Shown here one piece after another: positions 38,779 to 47,595 of a DNA stretch of 64,000 bases (position 1 is its first letter; each line of letters begins with the position of its first letter). The notes beneath the pieces were generated by a model that did no database searches, was not told the origin of the DNA, and worked only from the letters and a program-made list of their open reading frames with translations. Source of the DNA: Martelella alba (GTDB lineage Bacteria > Pseudomonadota > Gammaproteobacteria > Enterobacterales > Enterobacteriaceae); NCBI RefSeq assembly GCF_005217455.1, contig NZ_SZPQ01000019.1:1-64000 (forward strand), in the 5' to 3' direction. Both the position numbers and the translations under genes were made by a program.

Positions 38779-39246
38779 GATATTAAGTCCTCCTGTCTTC
38801 CGATAAGGGCGAGTGTAAAGCACAATCTTGACCGCAACAATTAAATTTCACAAAAAAAATTTTTCTATGAAAAAACAATTTCCCCACCCATAGGCAAGAC
38901 TTCCAAGAAACTTAAATTTAATTCAATTAAAACAATTAGATAATTTTTTATACATCTCTTTTTTTGGCATTTACTCCTCTATCACTGAAAATCGCTATTT
39001 TGTAGAATATCAGTGATTTCATTGGCTAAACTAAAAGTTTATAATTTTTTAATTCATTGTTTTATAATGTATTTTAAAAATCACCGCCATAGCGGAATCG
39101 AGTCCGCCAATGATTTCCTGTTGATCTCTAATTTTACGAATAGTTAATACTTTATAAAATTATAAAAAATGTGAAGTCACATGCATCTTTAATGCCCGTC
39201 TTGTGTTGATATAATGGCGGACCACCCAGAAACCAGAGAACGGAAG
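38779..39246. promoter_or_regulatory. Divergent rpiB-alsR regulatory region, very AT-rich
   Basis: About 470 bp, much lower in GC than its surroundings, with several A/T tracts (for example 38846-38870 and 38941-38966). Likely holds both promoters and the AlsR operator. A TATAAT word at 39063-39068 could be an alsR -10 element, but no good -35 is seen. The AT content may reflect foreign origin of the als locus or simple regulatory DNA. Confidence 0.5.
38981..39017. promoter_or_regulatory. Candidate AlsR operator
   Basis: ATCACTGA (38981-38988) and TCAGTGAT (39010-39017) form an 8-bp inverted repeat, centre to centre 29 bp, inside the rpiB-alsR gap. AlsR represses rpiB and the als genes in E. 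coli when allose is absent. The match is by position and symmetry only. Confidence 0.4.
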
Positions 39247-40134
39247 ATGACCGAGTCGGAACTGAACGGCGATATGCCGCGGGGTATCGGGATTGCGCCT
39301 TATCTGCGCATCAAGCAGGAAGGGATGACTGAAAATGAAAGCAGAATCGTCGAGTGGTTTTTGACGCCCGGCAATCTCAGCGATATTTCCGGCATCAAGG
39401 ATGTGGCCTTGAGTCTGGGCATGTCGGAGGCGATGATCGTCAAGGTTTCGAAGATTCTCGGCTTCAGCGGCTTTCGGCAATTGCGTAGCGCGATAGTGGA
39501 ATACTTCGAGTATGCCGATCACGATATCAGCGCGGAGTTGTCCCCCGAAGACAGTCCGGCCGACGCGGTCAATAAAGTCTTCAACTTGACCCTGCGCACC
39601 ATCGCCGAAGGACAGGCCATCGTCGATCCGGAGGTGATCGAGCAGGCGGCTCGCTGCTTTTTCCATGCCAGACAACGCGAACTTTACGGCGTTGGCGGCT
39701 CGAACGCCATTTGCGGCGATGTACAGCACAAGTTTCTGAAAATCGGCTTGCGGTGCAATGCCTACCAGGATGCGCATCTCATGATGATGTCGGCGTCCCT
39801 GTTGGCCCCCGGCGACGCGGCGCTGGTGGTATCGCACTCAGGACGGACCACCGATCTTAAACGGGTGGTTTCCATCGCCAAGGACAATGGCGCCAAGATC
39901 ATTTGCATCACCCATAGCAGTAATTCGCCGATCGCCCGGCTGGCGGATTTCAGTATCTGTTCGCCGGCGCCGGAAACGCCGCTGTTAGGCAGAAATGCCT
40001 CGGCTCGCATTCTACAACTGACATTGCTGGATGCGTTTTTCGTCTCAGTCGCCAGACAGGATATCGATCTGGCCAATAGAAATCTGGAAAAAACCAGTTC
40101 AATTACTCAATCCCTGAAACGTGATTACAAATAA
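39247..40134 (+). CDS. alsR: D-allose operon repressor AlsR (RpiR family)
   Basis: 295 residues from the ATG at 39247 (MTESELNGDMPRGIGIAPYL), which has GGAAG upstream. An in-frame ATG at 39214 lacks a ribosome site. N-terminal HTH_6 domain (about 25-95, with SEAMIVKVSKILGFSGF) and C-terminal SIS sugar-phosphate domain (about 130-260, GVGGSNAICGDVQHKF and VSHSGRTTDLK). First gene of the als run, 20 bp before alsB. Confidence 0.93.
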   Translation: MTESELNGDMPRGIGIAPYLRIKQEGMTENESRIVEWFLTPGNLSDISGIKDVALSLGMSEAMIVKVSKILGFSGFRQLRSAIVEYFEYADHDISAELSPEDSPADAVNKVFNLTLRTIAEGQAIVDPEVIEQAARCFFHARQRELYGVGGSNAICGDVQHKFLKIGLRCNAYQDAHLMMMSASLLAPGDAALVVSHSGRTTDLKRVVSIAKDNGAKIICITHSSNSPIARLADFSICSPAPETPLLGRNASARILQLTLLDAFFVSVARQDIDLANRNLEKTSSITQSLKRDYK

Positions 40135-40154
40135 TTCCCTTTTGGAGATAGAAC

Positions 40155-41093
40155 ATGAATACGTTTATCAAAGTCATCGGCGGCGCCATGTGCGGTTTGA
40201 TGTTGACAACCGTCGCCGCCCGCGCGGCGGCCGATTACGCCGTGGTATTGAAAACCCTATCCAATCCCTTTTGGGTGGCCATGAAGCAGGGCGTCGAGCA
40301 AAAGGCCAAGACGCTCGGCGTGACAGTGGATATCTTCGCCTCGCCGTCCGAGGGGGATTTCCAATCGCAATTGCAATTATTTGAAGACCTAACCAATAAA
40401 AACTATAAAGGCATCGCGTTCGCGCCGCTGTCGGCGGTCAATCTGGTGATCCCGGTGGCAAAAGCCTACCAGCAAGGCATCCATTTGGTGAATATTGACG
40501 AGAAGATCGACATGGCCAGCCTGGCTAAAGCCAAAGGCAATGTCGAAGCCTTTGTCACCACCGACAATGTCAAGGTGGGCGCAACCGGGGCCCGGTTCAT
40601 CATCAACAAACTCGGCGCCAGCGGCGGTCAGGTGGCCATCATCGAAGGCAAAGCCGGCAATGAGTCCGGTGAAGCGCGGCGCATGGGCGCCACCAATGCG
40701 TTCAAGGCCGCAAGCCAAATCAAACTGGTCTCAAGCCAGCCGGCGGATTGGGATCGGATTAAAGCGCTGGATGTGGCGACCAATGTGCTGCAACGCAACC
40801 CGGATTTGAAGGCTTTTTACTGCGCCAACGACACCATGGCGATGGGCGTCGCCCAAGCGGTGGCCAACGCGGGTAAAACCGGTAAGATTCTGGTGGTGGG
40901 CACCGATGGCGTACCTGAGGCGAGGAAAATGGTGGCTGACGGCATGATGACCGCCACCGTGGCGCAGGACCCGGCCAAAATCGGCGCTGATAGCCTGGCT
41001 ATTCTGGTGGACTCGGTAAAATCGGGAAAACAAATTCCCCTGAACGCCCAGCCGCGTGTCGTCACGGTCGATTCTATTCTCGTTACCAAATAG
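40155..41093 (+). CDS. alsB: D-allose-binding periplasmic protein
   Basis: 312 residues. Signal peptide MNTFIKVIGGAMCGLMLTTVAARA, then the mature start ADYAVVLKTLSNPFWVAMKQGVE, typical of the ribose/galactose-binding (type I) family. The two lobes contain NVEAFVTTDNVKVGATGARF and AFYCANDTMAMGVAQAV. It delivers D-allose to AlsAC. A 427-bp non-coding gap separates it from alsA, unusual inside this operon. Confidence 0.94.
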   Translation: MNTFIKVIGGAMCGLMLTTVAARAAADYAVVLKTLSNPFWVAMKQGVEQKAKTLGVTVDIFASPSEGDFQSQLQLFEDLTNKNYKGIAFAPLSAVNLVIPVAKAYQQGIHLVNIDEKIDMASLAKAKGNVEAFVTTDNVKVGATGARFIINKLGASGGQVAIIEGKAGNESGEARRMGATNAFKAASQIKLVSSQPADWDRIKALDVATNVLQRNPDLKAFYCANDTMAMGVAQAVANAGKTGKILVVGTDGVPEARKMVADGMMTATVAQDPAKIGADSLAILVDSVKSGKQIPLNAQPRVVTVDSILVTK

Positions 41094-41147
41094 GTCGCGC
41101 CAACCATGACAGTATTTTCGCCACTGGAGGTGGACTATTTGTAGCAT

Positions 41148-41252
41148 CATCTAAATAACGTTGCGGAGAGTGAATTTAGATAACTTTAATCTGAATAGTG
41201 TGAATGGCATCGCGGTCCATCAAGCGGCAACGTGAAAAATGATGAGTCACTA
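41148..41252 (+). repeat. Dispersed palindromic repeat, diverged copy G
   Basis: ATCTAAATAACGTTGC near the left end, GGCATCGCGG in the middle, and AAGCGGCAACGTGAAAAATGATGAGT at the right follow the order of copy C (TCTAAATA...TTGC, GCATCGCGG, GAGGCAACGT...AGTATGACGAGT). The left part also holds the inverted repeat ATCTAAAT/ATTTAGAT (41149-41156, 41174-41181). Confidence 0.5.
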
Positions 41253-41318
41253 TTATGAAAAGCTCTGCCGGTAATGTATATAACAGGCATCTACCAACAT
41301 AATTTATGTGGCACACCC

Positions 41319-41508
41319 TTAATACGTTGAATCGTATCGCCGCAGTAAATGAATGACAAATTCGTCGGAAACGAATCTAAACCGTCCATGGCTGGCCTTT
41401 GGTGAGAGACAGGATGTCTCTGATTTATCTCCAGGGGCAAAACGCCCCCTGTGATCGGGTGCGCGGATAACGCCGACAACGTGGCAACATAAAGTATGAT
41501 GGGTATAA
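41319..41508 (+). repeat. Dispersed palindromic repeat, split copy H, with extra stem-loops
   Basis: AATACGTTGAATCGTATCGCCGC at the left and GGCAACATAAAGTATGATGGGTATA at the right match the two ends of the family. The middle is replaced by about 140 bp that includes two stem-loops: AGAGACA-GGA-TGTCTCT (41406-41422) and CAGGGGC-AAAAC-GCCCCCTG (about 41432-41452). The right end stops about a dozen bp before the alsA start codon. Confidence 0.45.
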
Positions 41509-41520
41509 ATGCTGGAGAAT

Positions 41521-43056
41521 ATGATGAACGTTCCCTATATCAAAATGGAAGGTATCGCCAAAGGCTTCGGTCCCGTCCAGGCATTAAAGTCAGTGGACCT
41601 AGCGATCTGCGCCCATGAAATCCATGCTCTTTTGGGAGAAAACGGCGCGGGCAAATCAACCTTAATGAAAATACTCTCCGGCATTTATGAACCCACCGCC
41701 GGTAAAATAGTTATCGATAATACCGAATATTCCAAATTGGATCATAAAATCGCGGCTAAATTAGGGATTGGTATCATTTATCAGGAGTTAAGCGTTATTG
41801 ATGAGCTAACTGTTCTGGAGAATCTTTTCATCGGACGATTGCCGGTTAGACGTCGTTTTGGCATTAAACGGGTTGATTGGCGGGATATGCGCACAAAAGC
41901 CGCCATTATGTTGTTACGGGTGGGTTTGAAAGTCAGGCTTGACGAAAAAGTCCGCAATCTTTCCATCAGTCAGAAACAAATGCTCGAGATAGCCAAAACC
42001 CTGATGCAGGAAGCCAAGGTCATTATCATGGACGAACCAACCTCTTCGCTGACCTATAAAGAGGTGGACTACCTCTTTTTGATTATGAATCAGTTACGCC
42101 AGGACGGCACGGCCATCATCTATATCTCGCACAAATTAAACGAGATTCGACGTATTTGCGACCGTTATACGGTAATGAAAGACGGCAGTAGCGTGGCCAC
42201 CGGTAAAATCGCCGACGTATCCAATGACGATATCGTTCGGTTGATGGTGGGCCGTGAGTTACAAAACCGCTTCCGGACGATGAAGGAAAGTATCGGCGGG
42301 GAAAACTGCGAAACCATTTTCGAGGTGAGCCATATCACCAGCAAGGATAAACGGCGAGTACGTGATATCTCTTTTACAGTCAATAGAGGAGAAATCATGG
42401 GCTTCGCCGGTTTGGTGGGTTCGGGCCGCACCGAATTCATGAATTGCATCTTCGGCGTCGAACCGGTCAGTTCCGGCAGGATTATGTTGCATGGCGCGGA
42501 CATTACCCCTAAATCGCCTCTGGATGCGCTTAAAAAAGGCATGGGCTATATTACCGAAAGTCGTCGTGAGAATGGCTTTTTCGACAATTTCTCCATTGCA
42601 CAGAACATCGCTATCAGTAAAAGTTTGAAAGACGGTGGCTATAAAGGCGCCATAGGTCTATTCAACCAAAATAAAGAACGTAAACTGGCCGAGCAGCAAC
42701 GGCAATTACTGTCCCTGAAGTGCAGTTCAGTGGATCAAAATATCACTGAACTTTCCGGTGGTAATCAGCAAAAGGTCTTGATTTCAAAATGGCTGTGCTG
42801 TGAGCCGGAAGTCATTATTTTTGACGAACCCACCAGGGGTATTGATGTCGGGGCAAAAGCGGAGATTTATAAAGTTATGCGCGGCTTGGCCGACGCCGGA
42901 AAAACCATACTGATGGTGTCATCCGAATTACCGGAGATCATGTCAGTCTGCGATCGCATTGCAATTTTTTGCGAAGGCAAACTCACCCGCATTCTTGAGA
43001 ATAATGAAAGTCTTAGCGAAGAGGACATTATGAAATGGGCGCTACCACAAAATTGA
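41521..43056 (+). CDS. alsA: D-allose import ATP-binding protein
   Basis: 511 residues from the ATG at 41521 (the next codon is also ATG; GGAG lies just upstream). Two ABC domains. The first has Walker A LLGENGAGKST and Walker B KVIIMDEPTSSL; the second has the signature LSGGNQQKVLISKWL and EVIIFDEPTRGIDVGAK, typical of the ribose-class transporters. It energises AlsC. Overlaps the annotated alsC start. Confidence 0.95.
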   Translation: MMNVPYIKMEGIAKGFGPVQALKSVDLAICAHEIHALLGENGAGKSTLMKILSGIYEPTAGKIVIDNTEYSKLDHKIAAKLGIGIIYQELSVIDELTVLENLFIGRLPVRRRFGIKRVDWRDMRTKAAIMLLRVGLKVRLDEKVRNLSISQKQMLEIAKTLMQEAKVIIMDEPTSSLTYKEVDYLFLIMNQLRQDGTAIIYISHKLNEIRRICDRYTVMKDGSSVATGKIADVSNDDIVRLMVGRELQNRFRTMKESIGGENCETIFEVSHITSKDKRRVRDISFTVNRGEIMGFAGLVGSGRTEFMNCIFGVEPVSSGRIMLHGADITPKSPLDALKKGMGYITESRRENGFFDNFSIAQNIAISKSLKDGGYKGAIGLFNQNKERKLAEQQRQLLSLKCSSVDQNITELSGGNQQKVLISKWLCCEPEVIIFDEPTRGIDVGAKAEIYKVMRGLADAGKTILMVSSELPEIMSVCDRIAIFCEGKLTRILENNESLSEEDIMKWALPQN

Positions 43057-44015
43057 GGGAAATCCGTATGGATAAATCCAGTTTTAACTTCCAGAAATTT
43101 TGGGATCAATATGGTACCTTTTTCATATTGGCCATTATTATTGCCATCTTCGGCTCGTTATCCAGCGAGTATTTTCTGAAAGCCAATAATATCACCCAGA
43201 TTCTGGTGCAAAGCTCGGTGACCGTGCTCATCGGCATGGGGGAATTTTTCGCCATTTTGGTGGCGGGTATCGATTTGTCGGTGGGGGCGGTATTGGCCTT
43301 ATCCGGCATGGTCACCGCTAAACTGATGCTGGCCGGACTGGATCCGCTCTCGGCGGCGTTGATAGGCGGCGTGTTGGTCGGTGGCCTGTTGGGGGCGATT
43401 AACGGCTGCCTGGTGAACTGGACCGGCTTACATCCTTTTATCATCACATTGGGCACCAACGCGATTTTCCGCGGCGCGACGTTGGTTATTTCCAACGCGA
43501 ATTCAGTCTACGGTTTTTCATTCGGATTCGTTAATTTCTTTGCCGCCAGCCCGTTGGGAGTGCCCGTACCGGTGATTTTTGCGCTCTGTATCGCGCTGAT
43601 TCTATGGTTTATCACGTCCCATACCCGTTTGGGACGAAATATCTATGCTTTGGGGGGTAATAAAAATTCGGCGTTCTTTTCCGGCATCGATGTCAAATTT
43701 CATATGTTGATCGTGTTCATCATCTCCGGGATATGCGCCGGCTTGGCCGGCGTGGTCTCCACCGCCCGGCTAGGCGCGGCGGAACCGTTGGCCGGTATCG
43801 GCTTTGAGACCTACGCCATCGCCAGCGCCATCATCGGCGGTACCAGCTTTTTCGGCGGCAAGGGACGGATATTCTCCGTGGTCATTGGCGGTCTTATCAT
43901 CGGCACCATCAATAACGGACTCAATATTCTACAAGTACAAACATATTATCAACTCGTGGTCATGGGGGGATTAATTATTGCCGCCGTGGCCCTGGATCGA
44001 CTGATCAGTAAATAG
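43035..44015 (+). CDS. alsC: D-allose import permease
   Basis: 326 residues from the ATG at 43035, overlapping alsA by 22 bp. A second ATG at 43068 (MDKSSFNFQKFWDQYG), preceded by GAGGGAA, is an equally good start and would give 315 residues. BPD_transp_2-type permease with eight or more transmembrane segments. FFAILVAGIDLSVGAVLALSG and IIGGTSFFGGKGRIFSVVIG are family motifs. Confidence 0.93.
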   Translation: MGATTKLREIRMDKSSFNFQKFWDQYGTFFILAIIIAIFGSLSSEYFLKANNITQILVQSSVTVLIGMGEFFAILVAGIDLSVGAVLALSGMVTAKLMLAGLDPLSAALIGGVLVGGLLGAINGCLVNWTGLHPFIITLGTNAIFRGATLVISNANSVYGFSFGFVNFFAASPLGVPVPVIFALCIALILWFITSHTRLGRNIYALGGNKNSAFFSGIDVKFHMLIVFIISGICAGLAGVVSTARLGAAEPLAGIGFETYAIASAIIGGTSFFGGKGRIFSVVIGGLIIGTINNGLNILQVQTYYQLVVMGGLIIAAVALDRLISK

Positions 44016-44024
44016 GTGTTCGCC

Positions 44025-44711
44025 ATGAAGATTTCACCTTCCCTAATGTGCATGGATCTTATCCGTTTTAAAGAACAGATCGAATTTATCGATCAGCATG
44101 CCGATTATCTGCATGTAGATATCATGGACGGCCATTTCGTCCCTAATCTGACATTGTCGCCTTATTTCGTCAGCCAGGTCAGACGCCTGGCCAGTAAGCC
44201 CATGGACTGCCATTTGATGGTGACCAATCCCGAATATTACATCGACACGCTGGCCGAGGCCGGTGCCGGCATGATCACCCTGCACCCGGAAACCCTGAGT
44301 GGTCAGGCGTTCAGAATCGTCGATAAAATCCGCAAACTGGGACTGAAAGTCGGTTTTATTCTTAATCCGGAGAGTTCGCTGGAAATGATGAAATACTATA
44401 TCCATCTGGCGGATAAAGTCACCGTGCTGACCGTGGACCCCGGTTTTGCCGGGCAACCGTTTATCGGCGAAATGCTGGCGAAAATCCGTCAGCTAAAAGC
44501 ATACCGGCAACAACATGGCCTGAGGTACGAAATTGAAATCGACGGCTCTTGCAATGAGCGGACCTTCACATCGCTGATTGAAGCCGGCGCTGATGTGCTT
44601 ATTGTCGGTTCATCCGGTTTATTCAATCATCACGACGATATCCGGCAAGCCTGGCGCATTATGCAAGGCAATATCGCCAAGGCGCAGCAAGAGGTTGACG
44701 GCCATGCATAA
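44025..44711 (+). CDS. alsE: D-allulose-6-phosphate 3-epimerase
   Basis: 228 residues from the ATG at 44025 (MKISPSLMCMDLIRFKEQIEF). TIM barrel of the ribulose-phosphate 3-epimerase family with the metal and catalytic residues in HVDIMDGHFVPN, HLMV, TVDPGFAGQPF and EIDGSC. It converts D-allulose 6-phosphate to D-fructose 6-phosphate. It starts 9 bp after alsC and overlaps alsK by 8 bp. Confidence 0.95.
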   Translation: MKISPSLMCMDLIRFKEQIEFIDQHADYLHVDIMDGHFVPNLTLSPYFVSQVRRLASKPMDCHLMVTNPEYYIDTLAEAGAGMITLHPETLSGQAFRIVDKIRKLGLKVGFILNPESSLEMMKYYIHLADKVTVLTVDPGFAGQPFIGEMLAKIRQLKAYRQQHGLRYEIEIDGSCNERTFTSLIEAGADVLIVGSSGLFNHHDDIRQAWRIMQGNIAKAQQEVDGHA

Positions 44712-45612
44712 CCGACAAAAGGTGGTGGTCGGCGTCGATATGGGCGCCACCCATATCCGTATCTGCCTGCTTGGCGACGACGGACAACTAGTGGCGACTG
44801 ATAAAAATCGTACCGACACGGTCATCGCCAAAGGTCTGGCCCGCGGCCTGAGCCAGTTTATTCAGGACAGACTCGCCGGTTACGCGACCGAGATGACCGC
44901 GTTAATGATAGGCTTTCCCGCCGCCGTCGCCCGCGACAGGAAGACCATCATTTCGGTGCCCAACCTTCCTTGCGATACCGGCGAATTCTCGTATCTGGCG
45001 GATAGACTGATGCAGCAATTTCACTGTCCGGTGGCGTTCGAGCGCGATGTGAATTTGCAATTGTACTACGATGTCACTGAACAACGATTGGCCGATAAGC
45101 TGGTCCTGGGATGCTATCTGGGTACCGGCTTTGGCTTCGCCGTCTGGCTCAATGGCGCACTGTTTGTCGGCGCTCACGGCGTGGCCGGCGAATTGGGGCA
45201 TATTCCCTTAGGGGATCCGGATATCCGCTGCGGCTGCGGCAATGACGGCTGTCTGGAAACCCTGTGCTCCGGCGCGGCCCTGGCGCGCTGGTACGGCCGG
45301 GAGCCCAGAGGTTACGCTTTGTCCGACGTATTCGTGGAAAACAGGCGGGAACCCGTTCTGGACGAATTTATCCGACTGGGGGCCAAAGCCATCGCCACCA
45401 GCGCCAATTTGTTCGACCCCGACTGTATCCTGTTGGGCGGCGGCGTGATGGACATGGCCGGATTTCCCTACGAACGGCTGGTGGCCCAAACCCGCCGGCA
45501 CCTGCGCAAACCACTGCCCGCGGAAATCCTGGCTTTCGCCAAAGCCTCCTCCTCGTCCTTCAACGGCGCTATCGGCGCCGCCCGTATGGCCGGCAAAACC
45601 CGCCCTCTTTAA
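44704..45612 (+). CDS. alsK: D-allose kinase
   Basis: 302 residues from the ATG at 44704 (MHNRQKVVVGVDMGATHIRI), overlapping alsE. ROK-family sugar kinase with the phosphate-1 motif VVGVDMGATHIRICLL and the zinc motif CGCGNDGCLETLCSG; the GxGxG-like adenosine region is near ILLGGGVMDMAG. Phosphorylates D-allose at C6. Last gene of the als operon, convergent with glnS. Confidence 0.94.
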   Translation: MHNRQKVVVGVDMGATHIRICLLGDDGQLVATDKNRTDTVIAKGLARGLSQFIQDRLAGYATEMTALMIGFPAAVARDRKTIISVPNLPCDTGEFSYLADRLMQQFHCPVAFERDVNLQLYYDVTEQRLADKLVLGCYLGTGFGFAVWLNGALFVGAHGVAGELGHIPLGDPDIRCGCGNDGCLETLCSGAALARWYGREPRGYALSDVFVENRREPVLDEFIRLGAKAIATSANLFDPDCILLGGGVMDMAGFPYERLVAQTRRHLRKPLPAEILAFAKASSSSFNGAIGAARMAGKTRPL

Positions 45613-45627
45613 CGGATTACCGCCACG

Positions 45628-45649
45628 CGGGCGGCCGCGGCGACCGCCC
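45628..45649. other. GC-rich stem-loop between alsK and glnS
   Basis: CGGGCGG and CCGCCC form a short GC-rich dyad in the 65-bp gap between the convergent genes. No T-run is present on either strand, so a role in termination is uncertain. Confidence 0.3.
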
Positions 45650-45677
45650 CAACAGACAGAGCGAACGGGCCGCTGCG

Positions 45678-47345
45678 TCAAACCGCGATTTTCGCCCAGG
45701 TGTCGCGCAAGCCCACCGTTTTGTTGAATACAGGACGCTCCCGGCTGAAAGACCGGCTGTCGGCACAAAAGTAGCCTTCGCGCTCAAATTGATAGGGCCG
45801 CTCAGGCCGCGCGTCCGCCAGTCCCGATTCGGCGAACCCGTGCTTGACCACCAGCGATTGTGGATTGAGGGTGGCGTGGAAATCTTCCGCCGCGCCAGGA
45901 TTGGCGTCGCTAAACAGCCGGTCGTACAAGCGGAACTCGGCGGGCAGATTGCGCGTGGCTGACACCCAATGGATCACGCCTTTCACCTTACGGCCGTCAG
46001 CCGGGTCTTTGCTCAGGGTATCGGCATCGTAACGGCAATAAATGACGGTGATAACGCCCTGCGCGTCTTTATCGACCCTTTCGGCCTTGATCACATACGC
46101 ATTGCGCAGACGCACTTCCTTGCCCAGCACCAGGCGCTTGTACTGTTTATTGGCCTCTTCGCGAAAATCCGCCCGATCGATATAGATTTCCCGGCTAAAG
46201 GCCACCTGACGACTGCCCATCTCGGGTTTATTGGGATGGTTGGGCATGACAATGTCTTCTTCATAACCCGCCGGCAGATTTTCAATAACCACTTTGACCG
46301 GGTCGATCACCGACATGGCGCGAGGCGCGGATTCGTTGAGATCTTCACGAATACACGCCTCCAGCGCCGCCATCTCCACATTGTTTTCCTGTTTGGTCAC
46401 CCCGATGCGTCGGCAAAATTCCCGGATAGAGGCGGCGGTATAGCCGCGGCGGCGCAAACCGGAAATGGTCGGCATACGCGGATCATCCCAGCCTTCGACA
46501 ATGTGCTCGACCACCAATTGATTGAGCTTGCGCTTGGACATGACGGCGTATTCGAGATTTAGCCGGGAAAATTCGTATTGCCGCGGATGGCAATCGATGG
46601 TGATGTTATCCAGTACCCAATCGTACAGGCGCCGGTTGTCCTGGAATTCCAGGGTACACAGCGAATGGGTTATCCCTTCCAGGGCGTCCGAGATGCAGTG
46701 GGTAAAATCGTACATCGGATAAATGCACCATTTGCTGCCAGTCTGATGATGTTCGGCGAACTTAATCCGGTAGAGCACCGGGTCGCGCATCACCATGAAC
46801 GGCGAGGCCATATCGATTTTGGCCCGCAGGCAGGCGGAACCCTCCGGGAAGCCGCCGCTGCGCATAATGGCGAACAGTTTGAGGTTCTCCTCCACCGGCC
46901 GATCGCGGTATGGGCTGTTTTTGCCCGGCGTGGTCAGATTGCCGCGATATTCGCGGATGGCGTCCGACGACAGTTCGTCCACATACGCCAGGCCCTTATT
47001 GATAAGCTCAATGGCGAAGGCGTGCAATTGGTCGAAATAATCAGAGGAATAGTGAATATTACCGCTCCATTCAAACCCCAGCCACTTGACATCCTGCTTG
47101 ATGGAATCGACATATTCGATATCTTCCTTGACCGGATTGGTATCGTCGAACCGCAGGTTGCATTTGCCCTGATAGTCTTTGGCAATGCCGAAATTCAAGC
47201 AAATGGACTTGGCATGGCCGATGTGCAGATAGCCATTGGGTTCCGGCGGGAAGCGGGTATGAACCGACGTATGTTTACCCGTAGCCAGATCTTCGTCGAT
47301 AATTTGACGAATAAAATTTGTTGGGCGGGCTTCAGCCTCACTCAT
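45678..47345 (-). CDS. glnS: Glutaminyl-tRNA synthetase
   Basis: 555 residues, full length. Class Ic synthetase with the HIGH motif in [16 protein letters not shown] and the KMSKS variant [11 protein letters not shown]. The C-terminal anticodon-binding beta-barrels are intact. It charges the tRNA-Gln species encoded at 55.6-56.1 kb in this window. Confidence 0.97.
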   Translation of the reverse strand: MSEAEARPTNFIRQIIDEDLATGKHTSVHTRFPPEPNGYLHIGHAKSICLNFGIAKDYQGKCNLRFDDTNPVKEDIEYVDSIKQDVKWLGFEWSGNIHYSSDYFDQLHAFAIELINKGLAYVDELSSDAIREYRGNLTTPGKNSPYRDRPVEENLKLFAIMRSGGFPEGSACLRAKIDMASPFMVMRDPVLYRIKFAEHHQTGSKWCIYPMYDFTHCISDALEGITHSLCTLEFQDNRRLYDWVLDNITIDCHPRQYEFSRLNLEYAVMSKRKLNQLVVEHIVEGWDDPRMPTISGLRRRGYTAASIREFCRRIGVTKQENNVEMAALEACIREDLNESAPRAMSVIDPVKVVIENLPAGYEEDIVMPNHPNKPEMGSRQVAFSREIYIDRADFREEANKQYKRLVLGKEVRLRNAYVIKAERVDKDAQGVITVIYCRYDADTLSKDPADGRKVKGVIHWVSATRNLPAEFRLYDRLFSDANPGAAEDFHATLNPQSLVVKHGFAESGLADARPERPYQFEREGYFCADSRSFSRERPVFNKTVGLRDTWAKIAV

Positions 47346-47595
47346 ATACGTATTCCTCTATGAAAACGCGACATTCATTTCTCTAATGTTCCAACAAGCC
47401 CAGGCGCGTTACAACCGTTAGTTGCGCAGAATCCCGGACCGAGCCGGTTGTATAACCGCTCAGTGGTTGAGCATGAAATTTTGCCGGTAAGACAATATTA
47501 CCATAAGCGGAGTCAGGACGGGACAAACGGAACAGCGGGAAAGACGTTTTGATAGCGTGTTCCGGCACGCCGCGCGCGCCGGAACGGTATGAGAC
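47346..47595. other. Gap between nagE and glnS
   Basis: Non-coding. Holds the glnS promoter region and the dyad GTTCCGGC/GCCGGAAC (47559-47566 and 47578-47585) just after the nagE stop, which may end or protect the nagE message. A T-run is lacking. Confidence 0.4.
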
